The notes: generated from the sequence alone by a model not told the origin. Shown: positions 16,420-25,532, counted from the first letter of the stretch. The stretch: DNA of 64,000 nucleotides from TK10-74A sp965263065 (GCA_965263065.1 CBDHGH010000003.1:2170001-2234000); one strand, 5' to 3'. Program-made: numbers and translations.

Positions 16420-17220
16420 ATGAATGGCAAGCTCAAGCAGGGGAAGTGGTACTGGAACACGAGTGAGCGACTGCTCTACAAGGTGGAGGAGGTAGTAGAA
16501 GTTGACGGCGACGACTGGTTGGCCGTCCACCTTGAGGACGGTTCGAGGCGCACCTGGAACGCGCGGGCGCTGGCAGCGGTGAGTTCTCTGACGGACCCGC
16601 CTTGGTGGCGACGCCCCCTCACGCCGCTCATCGCCGACGAGTTGCGGAGTCGGGGGGTCGAGTACCTATATCATTTCACGGCGCTTACGAATCTGCAGAA
16701 CATTCGAGACGATGGCGCGATCTGCTCCAAGGCTAGTCTGGAGTCAATGGGTCGGTCGCTAGGTGATGTGCCGGGTGGCAACCGGGTCTCCCGGAGTATC
16801 GATCGGGAACTCGGAAACTGGCACTTCGTGTCACTGAGCTTCTCTCGCTACACGCCACAGTTCTTCGTGAAACGCGACCAGCGCCCACTCGTGCTCTTCT
16901 GCCTGTCACCTGAGATCGCCGGGGCGTCCGGCGCGATCATCACTGATACGAATGCGACCAGCAGCGACCATGGGCGCTTCGGAGATTTCGGTGAGGCGCG
17001 ACCCCACCTCAACTTCGACAGCTTTACTCGGTCCGTCGAGTGGTCGGACCCCGGATACATCGGGTGGAAACGCAGTGTCCAAGCGGAGGTGCTTGTCCCG
17101 GATCGTGTTCCGCTGTGCTTCGTCTCTGGGATCATCGTTGAGTGGGAACCACGGAGGCGGGATGTCACGGCTGTCTTCGGCGATCGATTCCCGATCACGG
17201 TCAGGGCCTTGCGGCATTAG
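16420..17220 (+). CDS. DarT-like ADP-ribosyltransferase, no DarG partner
   Basis: A 266-residue protein. Residues 80-265 resemble DarT (DUF4433), the toxin that ADP-ribosylates thymidine in single-stranded DNA: 'YLYHFTALTNLQNIRDDG' at about 82-99 matches the NAD-binding start, and 'KRSVQAEVLVPDRVP' matches the region of the catalytic Glu (here about E223). 'SLSFSRYTPQFFVKRDQRPL' sits where DarT has its 'yvPfYF..rnpM' segment. The first 75 residues are an unrelated small domain, possibly SH3-like, with many Trp and Lys. DarT is normally encoded with the macrodomain antitoxin DarG; none is adjacent. The gene is AT-richer than the TatD gene next to it. The homology is my reading of motifs and needs a profile search; it could be another ADP-ribosyltransferase family. 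Confidence 0.65.
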   Translation: MNGKLKQGKWYWNTSERLLYKVEEVVEVDGDDWLAVHLEDGSRRTWNARALAAVSSLTDPPWWRRPLTPLIADELRSRGVEYLYHFTALTNLQNIRDDGAICSKASLESMGRSLGDVPGGNRVSRSIDRELGNWHFVSLSFSRYTPQFFVKRDQRPLVLFCLSPEIAGASGAIITDTNATSSDHGRFGDFGEARPHLNFDSFTRSVEWSDPGYIGWKRSVQAEVLVPDRVPLCFVSGIIVEWEPRRRDVTAVFGDRFPITVRALRH

Positions 17221-17327
17221 TCGCCGAGCAAGCTGCCATCGGTCAGCGATTGCCGATGACTCGCCCTCGTGTGCACAGCGCCCGCGCCTCCCACGACGCA
17301 CCTGCCGGGCACGCAGATCCCCGCCGG

Positions 17328-18215
17328 CTAGGCACCCACCCCCGCCCCCGGCAACCCAAACACCCGACGAGCCGTCCCCGACGTCTCGGCCGCGAAGGCC
17401 GACGGCGACTCGTGGCGCAGACCCGCGATGAACGCCGCCGTCCCGACCACGAGCGCCGGCTCGTTGCGGCGGCCGCGACGCCCCTGCGGCGACAGGTAGG
17501 GGCTGTCGGTCTCGACCATGATCCAGCCGCGCGGCGCGGCGACCACCGCCTGCCGCAGAACCGTGCTTTGGGGGTACGTGACCGGCCCCGCGAAGGAGAT
17601 CGCGAAGCCCAGCTCGACGTAGCGCCGCGCCAGCGCCTCGTCGCCCGAGAAGCAGTGGATGACCCCCAGCGGCCGGTCGCCCGGACGCGCCCGGCCCGAC
17701 GCCCACTCCTCCAGGATCGCGACCGTCTCCGCGTGCGCATCGCGCGAGTGGATCACCACCGGCAGCGCCAGCTCGTCGGCCAGCGACAGCTGATCGCGGA
17801 ACGCCCGCTCCTGGTCGGCGCGCGGCGAGAGGTTGCGGTAGAAGTCGAGGCCGATCTCGCCGATCGCGACGACCGCCTCCTCGCCCGCCAGCGCCGCGAT
17901 GTGCGCCCGCTCGGCCGCGGTCCAGTCCTTCGCGTCGTGCGGGTGGAAGCCGACGGCGGCGAACACGTCGGGCTCGGCGCGCGCCAGCGCGACCGCCGCC
18001 TCGCTCTCGGGCCGGTCGGTGCCGACCGTCACGATCGCCGACAGCCCCGCCGCCCGCGCCCGCGCCAGCACCGCCGCCCGGTCGGTGCCGAAGGCGCGGT
18101 CGTGCAGGTGCGCGTGGCTGTCGATCAGGCCGGCCGCCCCGCCGGCGGTATCGCCGGCAGTTACGCCGGCTGTGTCGCCGGCTGCCTCCCCCTCCGCGTC
18201 GGGTTGCGCGCTCAC
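17328..18215 (-). CDS. tatD: TatD family metal-dependent hydrolase
   Basis: A 295-residue TatD-type deoxyribonuclease with a TIM-barrel fold and a two-metal site. Motifs: 'LIDSHAHLHD' (HxH) near residue 20, 'AIGEIGLDFYRNLSP' with the metal Glu, 'VIHSRDAHAET', 'GVIHCFSGD' and 'METDSPYLSPQGRRGRRNEP' with the last Asp. I place the start at the GTG at 18215, whose GTGA overlaps the stop of metG, so the two genes are translationally coupled; this leaves an Ala/Gly-rich extension of about 20 residues before the barrel. metG-tatD is a common bacterial neighbourhood. Family members act in DNA quality control or exonuclease repair; the exact substrate is uncertain. Confidence 0.92.
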   Translation of the reverse strand: MSAQPDAEGEAAGDTAGVTAGDTAGGAAGLIDSHAHLHDRAFGTDRAAVLARARAAGLSAIVTVGTDRPESEAAVALARAEPDVFAAVGFHPHDAKDWTAAERAHIAALAGEEAVVAIGEIGLDFYRNLSPRADQERAFRDQLSLADELALPVVIHSRDAHAETVAILEEWASGRARPGDRPLGVIHCFSGDEALARRYVELGFAISFAGPVTYPQSTVLRQAVVAAPRGWIMVETDSPYLSPQGRRGRRNEPALVVGTAAFIAGLRHESPSAFAAETSGTARRVFGLPGAGVGA

Positions 18216-19897
18216 GACCCCAACCGCGCCTCTTCCTGCTCGACGATCGAGGGGTCGAGCTTCGTGAACAGCGGCGACGGCGTGCCCAGCGGCGTCCCCG
18301 GCGCCAGCGCCTGCAGCGACCAGCCCTGCTCGACGACCGGCGTCGTCGCGCCCAGGAAGTCGTTGAGCCGCTCGCAGCTGAACGGCAGGTAGGGCCAGAG
18401 CGCCGTGCGCAGCCCCGCGATCACGCTCAGCACCGTGTACAGCGACCGCGCCGCCGCCTGCCGGTCGGTCTTGATCGCCTGCCAGGGCGCCGTCGCGTCG
18501 AGGTAGCGGTTGGCCTCCTGCGCCAGCGCGAAGGCCTGCTGCAAGCCCTGCCGCAGATGCACCCCCGCGATCGACTCCCCCACTTGGTCGAGCGTCGAGC
18601 GGGTGCGGTCGAGCAGGTGCATCGACGCCTGATCGAGCGGCCCGGGTTCGGGCACCGCGCCGTCGAAGTGGCGCACCGTGAAGGTCAGCGTGCGATGCAC
18701 CAGGTTGCCCCAGGTCGCGACCAACTCGTCGTTGTTGCGGCGCAGGAACGACCCCCAGCTGAAGTCGCTGTCGGCCGTCTCCGGCATCTGCGCCGCCAGC
18801 GCGTAGCGCAGCGCGTCGGGGTCGTAGCGCGTCAGGTAGTCCTCGACCCACACGGCCCAGTTCTGACTCGTGCTCGCCTTGCTGCCCGACATCGTGATGT
18901 ACTGGTTGGCCGGCACGTCGTAGGGCAGGTTGAGCCCGCCCGCGCCCAGCAGGATCGCCGGCCAGATGATCGTGTGGAAGGGCACGTTGTCCTTGCCGAT
19001 GAAGTTGTAGATCTTCGCGTTGGGCTGCTCCCAGAACACCCGCCAGGCGTCGGCGTCGCCCGACCGCTGCGCCCACTCGATCGTCGCCGAGAGATAGCCG
19101 ATCACCGCCTCGAACCAGACGTAGATGCGCTTCCCCTCGACCCCCGCCATCTGCGCCGGCACGTCCGCCGGCACCGGGATGCCCCACAGGATGTCGCGCG
19201 TGATCGCCCGGTCCTTCAGGCCCTCGCGCAGCATCCCCTGCGAGAAGTTGAGCACGTGCTTGCGCCAGTGCTCCTTGCCCGACGCGAACCACGCCTCGAG
19301 CGGCGCCGCCAGCGCCGACAGCTTCAGGAAGTAGTGCTCGCTCTCGCGCAGCTCCGGCGTCGCCCCCGACGTCTTCGAGCGCGGCTCGAGCAGGTCGGTC
19401 GCGTCGAGCTGGCGGCCGCACTCGTCGCACTGGTCGCCGCGCGCCTGCTCGTAGGCGCAGTGCGGGCACGTCCCCTCGACGTAGCGGTCGGGCAGGAAGC
19501 GCCGGTCGACGGGGTCGTAGAGCAGCGTCTGCGAGGCCGTGTACAGGTAGCCGTTGGCGAGCAGCCGCCGGAACAGGTCCTGCGCGACCTGCGCGTGGTT
19601 CGCCGTCCCCGTCGAGGTGAACACGTCCCAGGCGATGCCGATGCCCTCCCAGGTGCGCAGGAAGCCCGCGTGGTACTCGGCCACGACCTCCTCCGGCGAG
19701 CGCCCCTCGGCCTCGGCGCGCACCGTGATCGGCGTGCCGTGCACGTCCGACCCCGAGACCATCGCCACATGGTTGCCCTTCGCCCGGTGGTAGCGCGCGA
19801 AGATGTCGGCCGGCAGGTAGGCGCCGCCCAGCTGCCCGTGATGCAGCGGCCCGTTGGCGTACGGCCACGCGACGCAGACGAGGATGTTCTCGGTCAT
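18212..19897 (-). CDS. metG: methionyl-tRNA synthetase
   Basis: A 561-residue class I synthetase that charges tRNA-Met. The nucleotide-binding entry is 'PYANGPLHHGQLGGAYLPAD', in which the usual HIGH-type signature reads HHGQ. A knuckle of the CxxC...CxxC type ('CPHC', 'CDEC') near residues 141-160 binds zinc. The usual KMSKS loop is represented by 'MSGSKASTSQNW', again degenerate. The anticodon-binding helices follow, and there is no C-terminal tRNA-binding domain. A -10 box TAGAGT at 19904-19909 ends 6 nt before the ATG (leaderless). It is coupled to tatD downstream. Confidence 0.94.
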   Translation of the reverse strand: MTENILVCVAWPYANGPLHHGQLGGAYLPADIFARYHRAKGNHVAMVSGSDVHGTPITVRAEAEGRSPEEVVAEYHAGFLRTWEGIGIAWDVFTSTGTANHAQVAQDLFRRLLANGYLYTASQTLLYDPVDRRFLPDRYVEGTCPHCAYEQARGDQCDECGRQLDATDLLEPRSKTSGATPELRESEHYFLKLSALAAPLEAWFASGKEHWRKHVLNFSQGMLREGLKDRAITRDILWGIPVPADVPAQMAGVEGKRIYVWFEAVIGYLSATIEWAQRSGDADAWRVFWEQPNAKIYNFIGKDNVPFHTIIWPAILLGAGGLNLPYDVPANQYITMSGSKASTSQNWAVWVEDYLTRYDPDALRYALAAQMPETADSDFSWGSFLRRNNDELVATWGNLVHRTLTFTVRHFDGAVPEPGPLDQASMHLLDRTRSTLDQVGESIAGVHLRQGLQQAFALAQEANRYLDATAPWQAIKTDRQAAARSLYTVLSVIAGLRTALWPYLPFSCERLNDFLGATTPVVEQGWSLQALAPGTPLGTPSPLFTKLDPSIVEQEEARLGS

Positions 19898-19984
19898 GGG
19901 GTGACTCTACCGGGGTCGGGCGGTAGCTGCCGCTGCCTGCGGCTACCTGTCGCTTGGGGACGGAATGAAAGAATGCTCGACGCG

Positions 19985-22924
19985 TCAGTCTCGCACTTGG
20001 CTGAATGCCCGAGCCTGCCGCCGACCGAGAGAACCGGGTAGGTGCAACGGCGGCGGCGTGTTGTTCGTGCCGAACTCTTCGAGCGCCATGGGGCAAAGCT
20101 TCTGCCAGTCGCATTCCGCGCACTTCACCGGGTGAGGTCGCATCGGGAAGTCCCCGGCGATGATGCGCTCCGCCGCCCACTCAACGTTCTGTACCGCGGC
20201 CTCGACCGCCTCCTCGTCAACGGGCACTTCGACGCGCTGGCCGTCCCGCAGGAGGTGGACGGCGCCTGTCCTCGCGTTGGCGTCGAGCACGTCTGCGGCA
20301 GCACGCGCGTACAACTGGACCTGGAGCGCGAGCTCCGTCCAGTCGAGCTTCACGTTTGTTTCCGCGTTGGGGCCGCCTGCCATCGTCTTGAAATCGATCA
20401 CGCTGGCGTCAATGACCTGCCCGGCGTCGTCGAGGTGGAGGAGCAGGTCGATCGAGCCACTAAGCACGGAGTGACGCAGAGGTATCTCGAAGTGGGCCTC
20501 AAGCTGACGGCGATGCTCGAAGTCGGCCGCGTAGTCCTTCGCGTAGTCGCGAACGATTATCGCCGATGCGTCTTTCGCCCGCTCGTACGCGCCTGGCCGC
20601 TCGACTGGATCCCTGCTCTGCGGCACGTGCTTCACGTGGAAGACATCGCGGGCGACAGCTTCGGCCTCGTCACCTGTCGGTGCGCGGTGGGAGTAGCGCT
20701 CGTGGAGTTTCCCGACCGCGGCGTGCACGGTCTGCCCGAATCCGAACAACTCGGGGATTGGCGGGCTGAAACCCCAGACATGCCGGTACTTGTAGTCGCG
20801 GGGACAGCGGAGGTAGTACCGGATCTCCGAGAACGTCGTCGGCAAGACGGTTTCGTTGATGCGCCGTTGCGGCTGTGCCGGAAGCAAGTTGTTCAGCGGT
20901 AGCTCAGCTGGCGGTGGCGCGACACGGAGCACGTCGTTGTCTGTCAGTCTCGCCGAAAACGGGGACTGCTTGCGTGCCTGCTTGCCGCCCGGCAACTGCG
21001 CTGCGTGCGTCACATATAGAAACCGTTCGGCCCGCGTGAGCGCCGTGTAGAAGAGCCTTGCCTCCTGGCCGCGGTCGTTGCCGTAGGCTCGACGCGGGGG
21101 ATTGATCGCTTCAGCCAACATACCCCTCGGTAGCCACCCTGAGTACGAGCTGGTGCGGCCGGGAAAGCGCTGCTGCTCCACATCGACGATGAACACGACC
21201 GGGTACTCCAGCCCCTTCGCCTTGTGCACAGTGGAGATGGTGACCGCATCCGGGCGGCGCACTGCCGCGTCCGTGGCCGACTGGTAACCTCCTTCGGCGA
21301 TGTTCTGCATGAAGTTCAGAATGCCCTGGAATCGTCTTGCAGTGTCGATACTCACATGCACGGTCTCGACGTCCTGGAGCATTCGACTTAGCACACCGAT
21401 GTCTGCCATTGCCCCCTCATCCGGTTCTGTCCCGGAGACGCCGAATGCGTCAAGGAGATCGTGAAGCAGGCCTTGCGGGTAGACGCGGCGGCGCTCGACT
21501 TCGACAGGTGTGTGGATTCCCCGTCCCCAGCGGGCATAGAGATCCGTGACGGCCCTCTCGCGGACGTCGGGGAACAGTGGACGGACTTGCTCGTCGACGA
21601 AGCCGAGCACGGTACGCCGATCGGGTGATTCATCACGCAGGAGTTCCATTGCGTCCCGCAGCATGGCCACGTGTGGTCGGCCGAACACGCTGCCCCCGGC
21701 TTCCAAGGTGTAGGGGATATCTCGCCGCTCCAGCGCCGCGGTGAACGCCGATGACCTGGATGATCCGTCTTGCTCGTTGCTACCAGTGGATCGCATGAGG
21801 ATGGCGAAATCGGCTGGAGTGAGTCCGCGACGCCCGTCGTCGTCCTCGTACGTGCTGCCCATAAGTGCCGTGATCCGATCGGCTACCCAGTCAGCCTCCA
21901 ATGGACGATCGGCGAAGCCGAGGGAACCGAACTCATCTGGGCCCTGACCCTGATCGGCCTGCGGGCTCTTCGGCAGGCGGTTGGCGCCGAGTTCCGCCCG
22001 CACGAACGCATCGGAGCTTCGGACGATCAGTGGCGTGCTGCGGAAGTTATGTGCCAGCGTATGCTCATGTGTGTCGGAGTACCGGTCCCGGAAGGTCAGG
22101 ATGTTCGACACGTCCGCACCCCTCCAACCGTAGATGCTCTGGTCGTCGTCACCCACGACGGTCAGCGTGTCACACTTACGCCTCAGCAGTTGGATCAACC
22201 GCTCCTGGAGCGGGTTTGTATCCTGATACTCGTCCACGAGGAGGTGGCGGATGTGTGCGGTCGCCTCAAGGGTCTGTGGGTCATCGGCGCTTAGGCCATC
22301 AACGATCAGGCGGATCATCAGCGAGAAATCGATGTAGTTCGACTGATCGAGCAGATCCCACAGCTGCACGAGCGCTCCGCCGAGTTGCGGGTCGAGCGCC
22401 TCGAGTTCATCGAGCGCCAGCACCTCGTCGTGCAGGGTCGTCCAGGCGCTGGCGAGCCCTTTGATGCGGTCGAAGTATCTGCTTTCACGGTTGGCGAAAT
22501 TCTGAATCCCCAACTGGGGGTACCGCGACATCAAGAAGAGGTGCAGGCCATTCTGATCGAGTACGTCGAACTGGCGGTAGCGAGCGTCGATTTGGACGAG
22601 CAGTTGTTCGCAGAATCCATGAATGGTTCCAATGTGGATCCTGCCAACCTCGGTCGGCGGGTGGCCCACGCGCGCTAACGCGGTTGCCACACGCTGCCGG
22701 ATGGATTCCGCGGCACTGTTGGTGAACGTGAAGGCCACGATCGACTCCGGGTCGGCCCCTTGCGAAATCAGCCAGGCGATCCGGTAGGCCAACGTTCTCG
22801 ACTTGCCCGAGCCTGCACACGCGATCACGAGCACGTCCGCACCGTCGTCCGTCGTTGCGGCGCGCTGTTCCGGCGTCAGTTCCGCTTCCAGAATCGCTTC
22901 AATGGTGTCCGCGGCGTCGTTCAC
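19985..22924 (-). CDS. UvrD/PcrA-like helicase fused to a RecB-type Fe-S nuclease
   Basis: A 979-residue superfamily 1 helicase. Walker A 'CAGSGKSRT' lies at about 36-44; 'LLVDEYQDTNPLQ' near 220 is motif II; 'VVGDDDQSIYGWRGAD' is motif III; 'ISTVHKAKGLEYPVVFI' is motif V. The last 230 residues are a PD-(D/E)XK nuclease: 'YYLRCPRDYKYRH', 'SGSIDLLLHL', 'SVIDFKTM' and 'CAECDWQKLC', whose four cysteines would hold an iron-sulfur cluster as in AddB. Its ATG overlaps the stop of the cytosine methyltransferase gene (ATGA), so it is the third gene of a vsr-methyltransferase-helicase unit. The AT-richer codon use marks the unit as accessory. It may be the cutting subunit of a modification-linked defence system; general repair is the alternative. 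Confidence 0.88.
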   Translation of the reverse strand: MNDAADTIEAILEAELTPEQRAATTDDGADVLVIACAGSGKSRTLAYRIAWLISQGADPESIVAFTFTNSAAESIRQRVATALARVGHPPTEVGRIHIGTIHGFCEQLLVQIDARYRQFDVLDQNGLHLFLMSRYPQLGIQNFANRESRYFDRIKGLASAWTTLHDEVLALDELEALDPQLGGALVQLWDLLDQSNYIDFSLMIRLIVDGLSADDPQTLEATAHIRHLLVDEYQDTNPLQERLIQLLRRKCDTLTVVGDDDQSIYGWRGADVSNILTFRDRYSDTHEHTLAHNFRSTPLIVRSSDAFVRAELGANRLPKSPQADQGQGPDEFGSLGFADRPLEADWVADRITALMGSTYEDDDGRRGLTPADFAILMRSTGSNEQDGSSRSSAFTAALERRDIPYTLEAGGSVFGRPHVAMLRDAMELLRDESPDRRTVLGFVDEQVRPLFPDVRERAVTDLYARWGRGIHTPVEVERRRVYPQGLLHDLLDAFGVSGTEPDEGAMADIGVLSRMLQDVETVHVSIDTARRFQGILNFMQNIAEGGYQSATDAAVRRPDAVTISTVHKAKGLEYPVVFIVDVEQQRFPGRTSSYSGWLPRGMLAEAINPPRRAYGNDRGQEARLFYTALTRAERFLYVTHAAQLPGGKQARKQSPFSARLTDNDVLRVAPPPAELPLNNLLPAQPQRRINETVLPTTFSEIRYYLRCPRDYKYRHVWGFSPPIPELFGFGQTVHAAVGKLHERYSHRAPTGDEAEAVARDVFHVKHVPQSRDPVERPGAYERAKDASAIIVRDYAKDYAADFEHRRQLEAHFEIPLRHSVLSGSIDLLLHLDDAGQVIDASVIDFKTMAGGPNAETNVKLDWTELALQVQLYARAAADVLDANARTGAVHLLRDGQRVEVPVDEEAVEAAVQNVEWAAERIIAGDFPMRPHPVKCAECDWQKLCPMALEEFGTNNTPPPLHLPGSLGRRQARAFSQVRD

Positions 22925-24099
22925 GGGACCGCCTCAGCTGTAGGCAGGGGGATCTGGCGCAGCGCCAACGCCTGCGCCTTCACAAATGGAGGCGGAATCG
23001 CGTTCCCTGCGAGTTCGGCTGCGGCGTACTTGCCGTGCCGCAGCGAAAGCCGATAGCTCGGAGGGAAGCCCTGCAGTAGCAACGCTTCACGGAGCGTGAT
23101 CGCGCGATCGTCGTCCGGATGCAGAAAGCGGCCCTTGCTGGGGTTCACACAGCCACCGGTGATGGTGGGTGCAGGGAGATCCCACGCCATCCGCGCGTAG
23201 GAGTCTCGGCCCCATCCGTCCCCGCGCGAGGTTGCCCGCCGATGGCACGCCAACTGCGCCTCCACCCCAAGGTCGGCTCGGCTGCCCCCGTTCTTCGGAA
23301 TCGCTTCTATGATCGCGCGGATACGGTCCGCTCGCCGCTCGCCGTGGTCGTGCAGTGGATCGTCCGAGTGACCTGCGTTGGCCCCGATCCTGCCGATGGC
23401 GTCCCGTACGGTTCGGGGTTTCACCTCACCCGGCTCCAGTTGAGGGTGGGACCCATGGGCGGCCACGAGCACCAAACGATGCCGGCGTTGCGGCGTGCCG
23501 AAGTTGGCACTATCGAGCACACCGCTTGCCACTTCGTATTCGAGTTCCCTAAGGCCGTCGGTGAACTCGCGGAAGAGATCATCGTGCTCAAGGCCCGGGA
23601 CGTTCTCCAGCAGCACGAACCGCGGCCGGCATTCGCGCACTAGTCGTAGGAATTCGAGCACCAGGTCGTTGCGGTGATCCGCCACGGCAGATCGCCGTCT
23701 CTTGGTCCGGAGCGCTGAGAACCCTTGGCACGGTGGGCAGCCTGCGAGGAGGTCCAACTCGCCCTCTGCCAATCCCGCGAGTTGCAGCAGGTCCGCTCCC
23801 CGCGCTTCCCGAACGTCGGCGCAGATCACCTGCACGTTCGGGAAGTTCATGCGGTAGCTCTCGATCGCGAGGGGGGAGACGTCCAGGGCGGCCACCACGC
23901 GGAACCTGGCCTGCCGCAGCCCGAGACTCAGGCCGCCCGCGCCACAGAACAGATCGATCGCGGTGGGCCAGCGACGCCCGCGCCCGCCGCTCGGCTCCAT
24001 CTGCCCCGTCACGCTCCCCGCCCTGTCGTCATTGGAAGTTCCATGCAGCGATTGTCGCCTTGCTCGCGGACAGTCGCAACTCGCCGGTCGTGCGGACAT
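22921..24099 (-). CDS. DNA (cytosine-5-)-methyltransferase
   Basis: A 392-residue C5 cytosine methyltransferase. Motif I 'DLFCGAGGLSLGL' lies near residues 48-60, motif IV 'GCPPCQGFS' holds the catalytic Cys near 122, then 'ENVPGLE' (motif VI), 'PQRRHRLVLVA' (VIII) and 'ELAGNAIPPPFV' (X). The target-recognition region between VIII and IX gives no sequence-specificity prediction. The start at 24099 lacks a clear ribosome site; an internal GTG or ATG near residues 29-34 would still include motif I. It is preceded by vsr, which repairs T:G mismatches arising from deaminated 5-methylcytosine, and overlaps the helicase-nuclease gene downstream. No ordinary restriction endonuclease gene is present in the unit. 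Confidence 0.92.
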   Translation of the reverse strand: MSARPASCDCPRARRQSLHGTSNDDRAGSVTGQMEPSGGRGRRWPTAIDLFCGAGGLSLGLRQARFRVVAALDVSPLAIESYRMNFPNVQVICADVREARGADLLQLAGLAEGELDLLAGCPPCQGFSALRTKRRRSAVADHRNDLVLEFLRLVRECRPRFVLLENVPGLEHDDLFREFTDGLRELEYEVASGVLDSANFGTPQRRHRLVLVAAHGSHPQLEPGEVKPRTVRDAIGRIGANAGHSDDPLHDHGERRADRIRAIIEAIPKNGGSRADLGVEAQLACHRRATSRGDGWGRDSYARMAWDLPAPTITGGCVNPSKGRFLHPDDDRAITLREALLLQGFPPSYRLSLRHGKYAAAELAGNAIPPPFVKAQALALRQIPLPTAEAVP

Positions 24100-24125
24100 G
24101 ATCCGGGAGGGGATCCGTAGGGCAT

Positions 24126-24551
24126 TCAGTGATCGCCCTCCACGAACGCCCTGAGACGCTCAGTCAACCCGTCGGGATCACGCAGTTCGCACTCCCAGAC
24201 GACGAGCGTGTCCCACCCTAGGCTCCGCGCCGCCTCTTGGACCGCGAGGTCGCGGCGGCGGTTGCCTTCCAGCTTGGGGATCCAGAACTCGCGCCGCGAC
24301 TGTGGCAGCGTGGCCCTCCGGCATCCAGGATGCCGATGCCAGAAGCACCCATGCACCCAGATCGCCTTGCGCCTACCCGGAAGCGCGATGTCCGCGCGGC
24401 CGGGGATCCGATCGTACTGTAGGCGGTACCGGTAGCCCAGGTCGGTGAGCAGTCGACGCAGCGCGCGCTCCGGGCCCGTATCCCGATTCCGAACGCGGGA
24501 CATAAGGTGACTGCGCTCCGCTGGGCTAAGCTTGTCGGCGCCCATGCGCAC
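24126..24551 (-). CDS. vsr: very-short-patch mismatch endonuclease (Vsr)
   Basis: A 141-residue Vsr endonuclease, which nicks beside T:G mismatches produced when 5-methylcytosine deaminates. The family core is complete: 'RSHLMSRVRNRDTGPE' at the N-terminus, the catalytic 'GRADIALPGRRKAIWVHG' with its Asp, and the zinc-binding 'CFWHRHPGC' followed by 'LPQSRREFWIPKLEGN'. Length is standard. It lies 26 bases upstream of the cytosine methyltransferase on the same strand, the classical pairing, so its target is probably the methyltransferase's recognition site. Confidence 0.94.
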   Translation of the reverse strand: MRMGADKLSPAERSHLMSRVRNRDTGPERALRRLLTDLGYRYRLQYDRIPGRADIALPGRRKAIWVHGCFWHRHPGCRRATLPQSRREFWIPKLEGNRRRDLAVQEAARSLGWDTLVVWECELRDPDGLTERLRAFVEGDH

Positions 24552-24617
24552 TTGTCCTCACGGGGGAATCGCCGCTGTCTGGGCACGATAGCAGCCCTCC
24601 CCCCGACCCCAGACGCC

Positions 24618-25469
24618 CTACGACTCCCACAGCCGATACACCTCCGACCGCCCCCAGCCCGACCGACCCGCGACGACCACCGACGCCTCCCGGCGGCTCC
24701 GCCCCGCCGACTGCTCCGAGCGCAGCGCCGACCGCACGGCCGCCTCGGACCAGCGACCCCCCGCCCCGGCCGCCGGCACGATCAGCAGCGTGAACTCGCC
24801 GCGCGGCGCCTCGCCGCCGGGCGACGCGAAGTGCGCGACGGCGTCGGCCGGGCTGCCGCGCCAGATCTCCTCGTGCAGCTTGGTCAGCTCGCGGCCGACG
24901 ACCAGCGACGCGTCCGGCAGCACCGCCGCGATGTCCGACAGCGACGCTCCGACCCGCCGCGGCGACTCGAACGCCAGGCCCGGCTCGCCGGCCTCCGCCA
25001 GCGACGCCAGCAGCGCGCGTCGCTCGCCCCGCTTGCGCGGCAGGAAGCCCAGCAGTCGCACCGTGCGCGTGCGCACCCCCGCCACCGAGAGCAGCGCCGT
25101 CGCCGCCGACGCCCCCGGCACCGGCACGACCCGCGCCCCCGCCGCGACGGCCGCTGCCACCAGGTCCTGACCCGGGTCCGACACCCCCGGCGTGCCCGCG
25201 TCGCTGATCAGCGCCACCGACTGGCCGGCCCGCAGCGCCGCCAGCAGCCGGCCCTGGCTGCGCGCCTTATTTCGGTCGTTGTAGGCCACCGGCCGCGTCG
25301 TGACGCCCAGCTGCGACAGCAGCGGCCGCGCGTTGCGCGGGCTCTCCGCCGCGATCACGCCGGCCTCGCGCAGCACCGCCGACGCTCGCGCGCTGAGGTC
25401 GCCCAGGTTCCCGATCGGCGTCGCCACAACATAAAGCGTGCCGGGGCCCGTTCCGTCGCGCGTCGTCAC
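24618..25469 (-). CDS. rsmI: 16S rRNA 2'-O-ribose C1402 methyltransferase RsmI
   Basis: A 283-residue member of the tetrapyrrole-methylase-fold family that methylates the ribose of C1402 in 16S rRNA. The N-terminus 'LYVVATPIGNLGDLSARA' is diagnostic, and 'VALISDAGTPGVSDPG' forms the SAM pocket. The usual 'AEDTR' segment reads 'AAESPRNARPLLSQLG' here, a change at a normally conserved site. The C-terminal 'RGEFTLLIVP' strand is followed by a longer helical tail. I choose the GTG at 25469, which has AGGGGGA about 6 bases upstream. It is divergent from guaB3, whose promoter lies in the 364 bases between. Confidence 0.92.
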   Translation of the reverse strand: MTTRDGTGPGTLYVVATPIGNLGDLSARASAVLREAGVIAAESPRNARPLLSQLGVTTRPVAYNDRNKARSQGRLLAALRAGQSVALISDAGTPGVSDPGQDLVAAAVAAGARVVPVPGASAATALLSVAGVRTRTVRLLGFLPRKRGERRALLASLAEAGEPGLAFESPRRVGASLSDIAAVLPDASLVVGRELTKLHEEIWRGSPADAVAHFASPGGEAPRGEFTLLIVPAAGAGGRWSEAAVRSALRSEQSAGRSRREASVVVAGRSGWGRSEVYRLWES

Positions 25470-25532
25470 CGCCGTCCCCCTACTTCTCCACCGTGCTCGT
25501 TGTGCAGGGCGCCGTTCTGCAAAGTGGCCCGC

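Noticed and set aside
17328..20180. A 950-codon minus-strand frame joining tatD to upstream sequence
   Set aside because: Only the last 295 codons are TatD; the rest is an out-of-frame shadow of metG, and a GTGA-coupled start at 18215 fits both genes.
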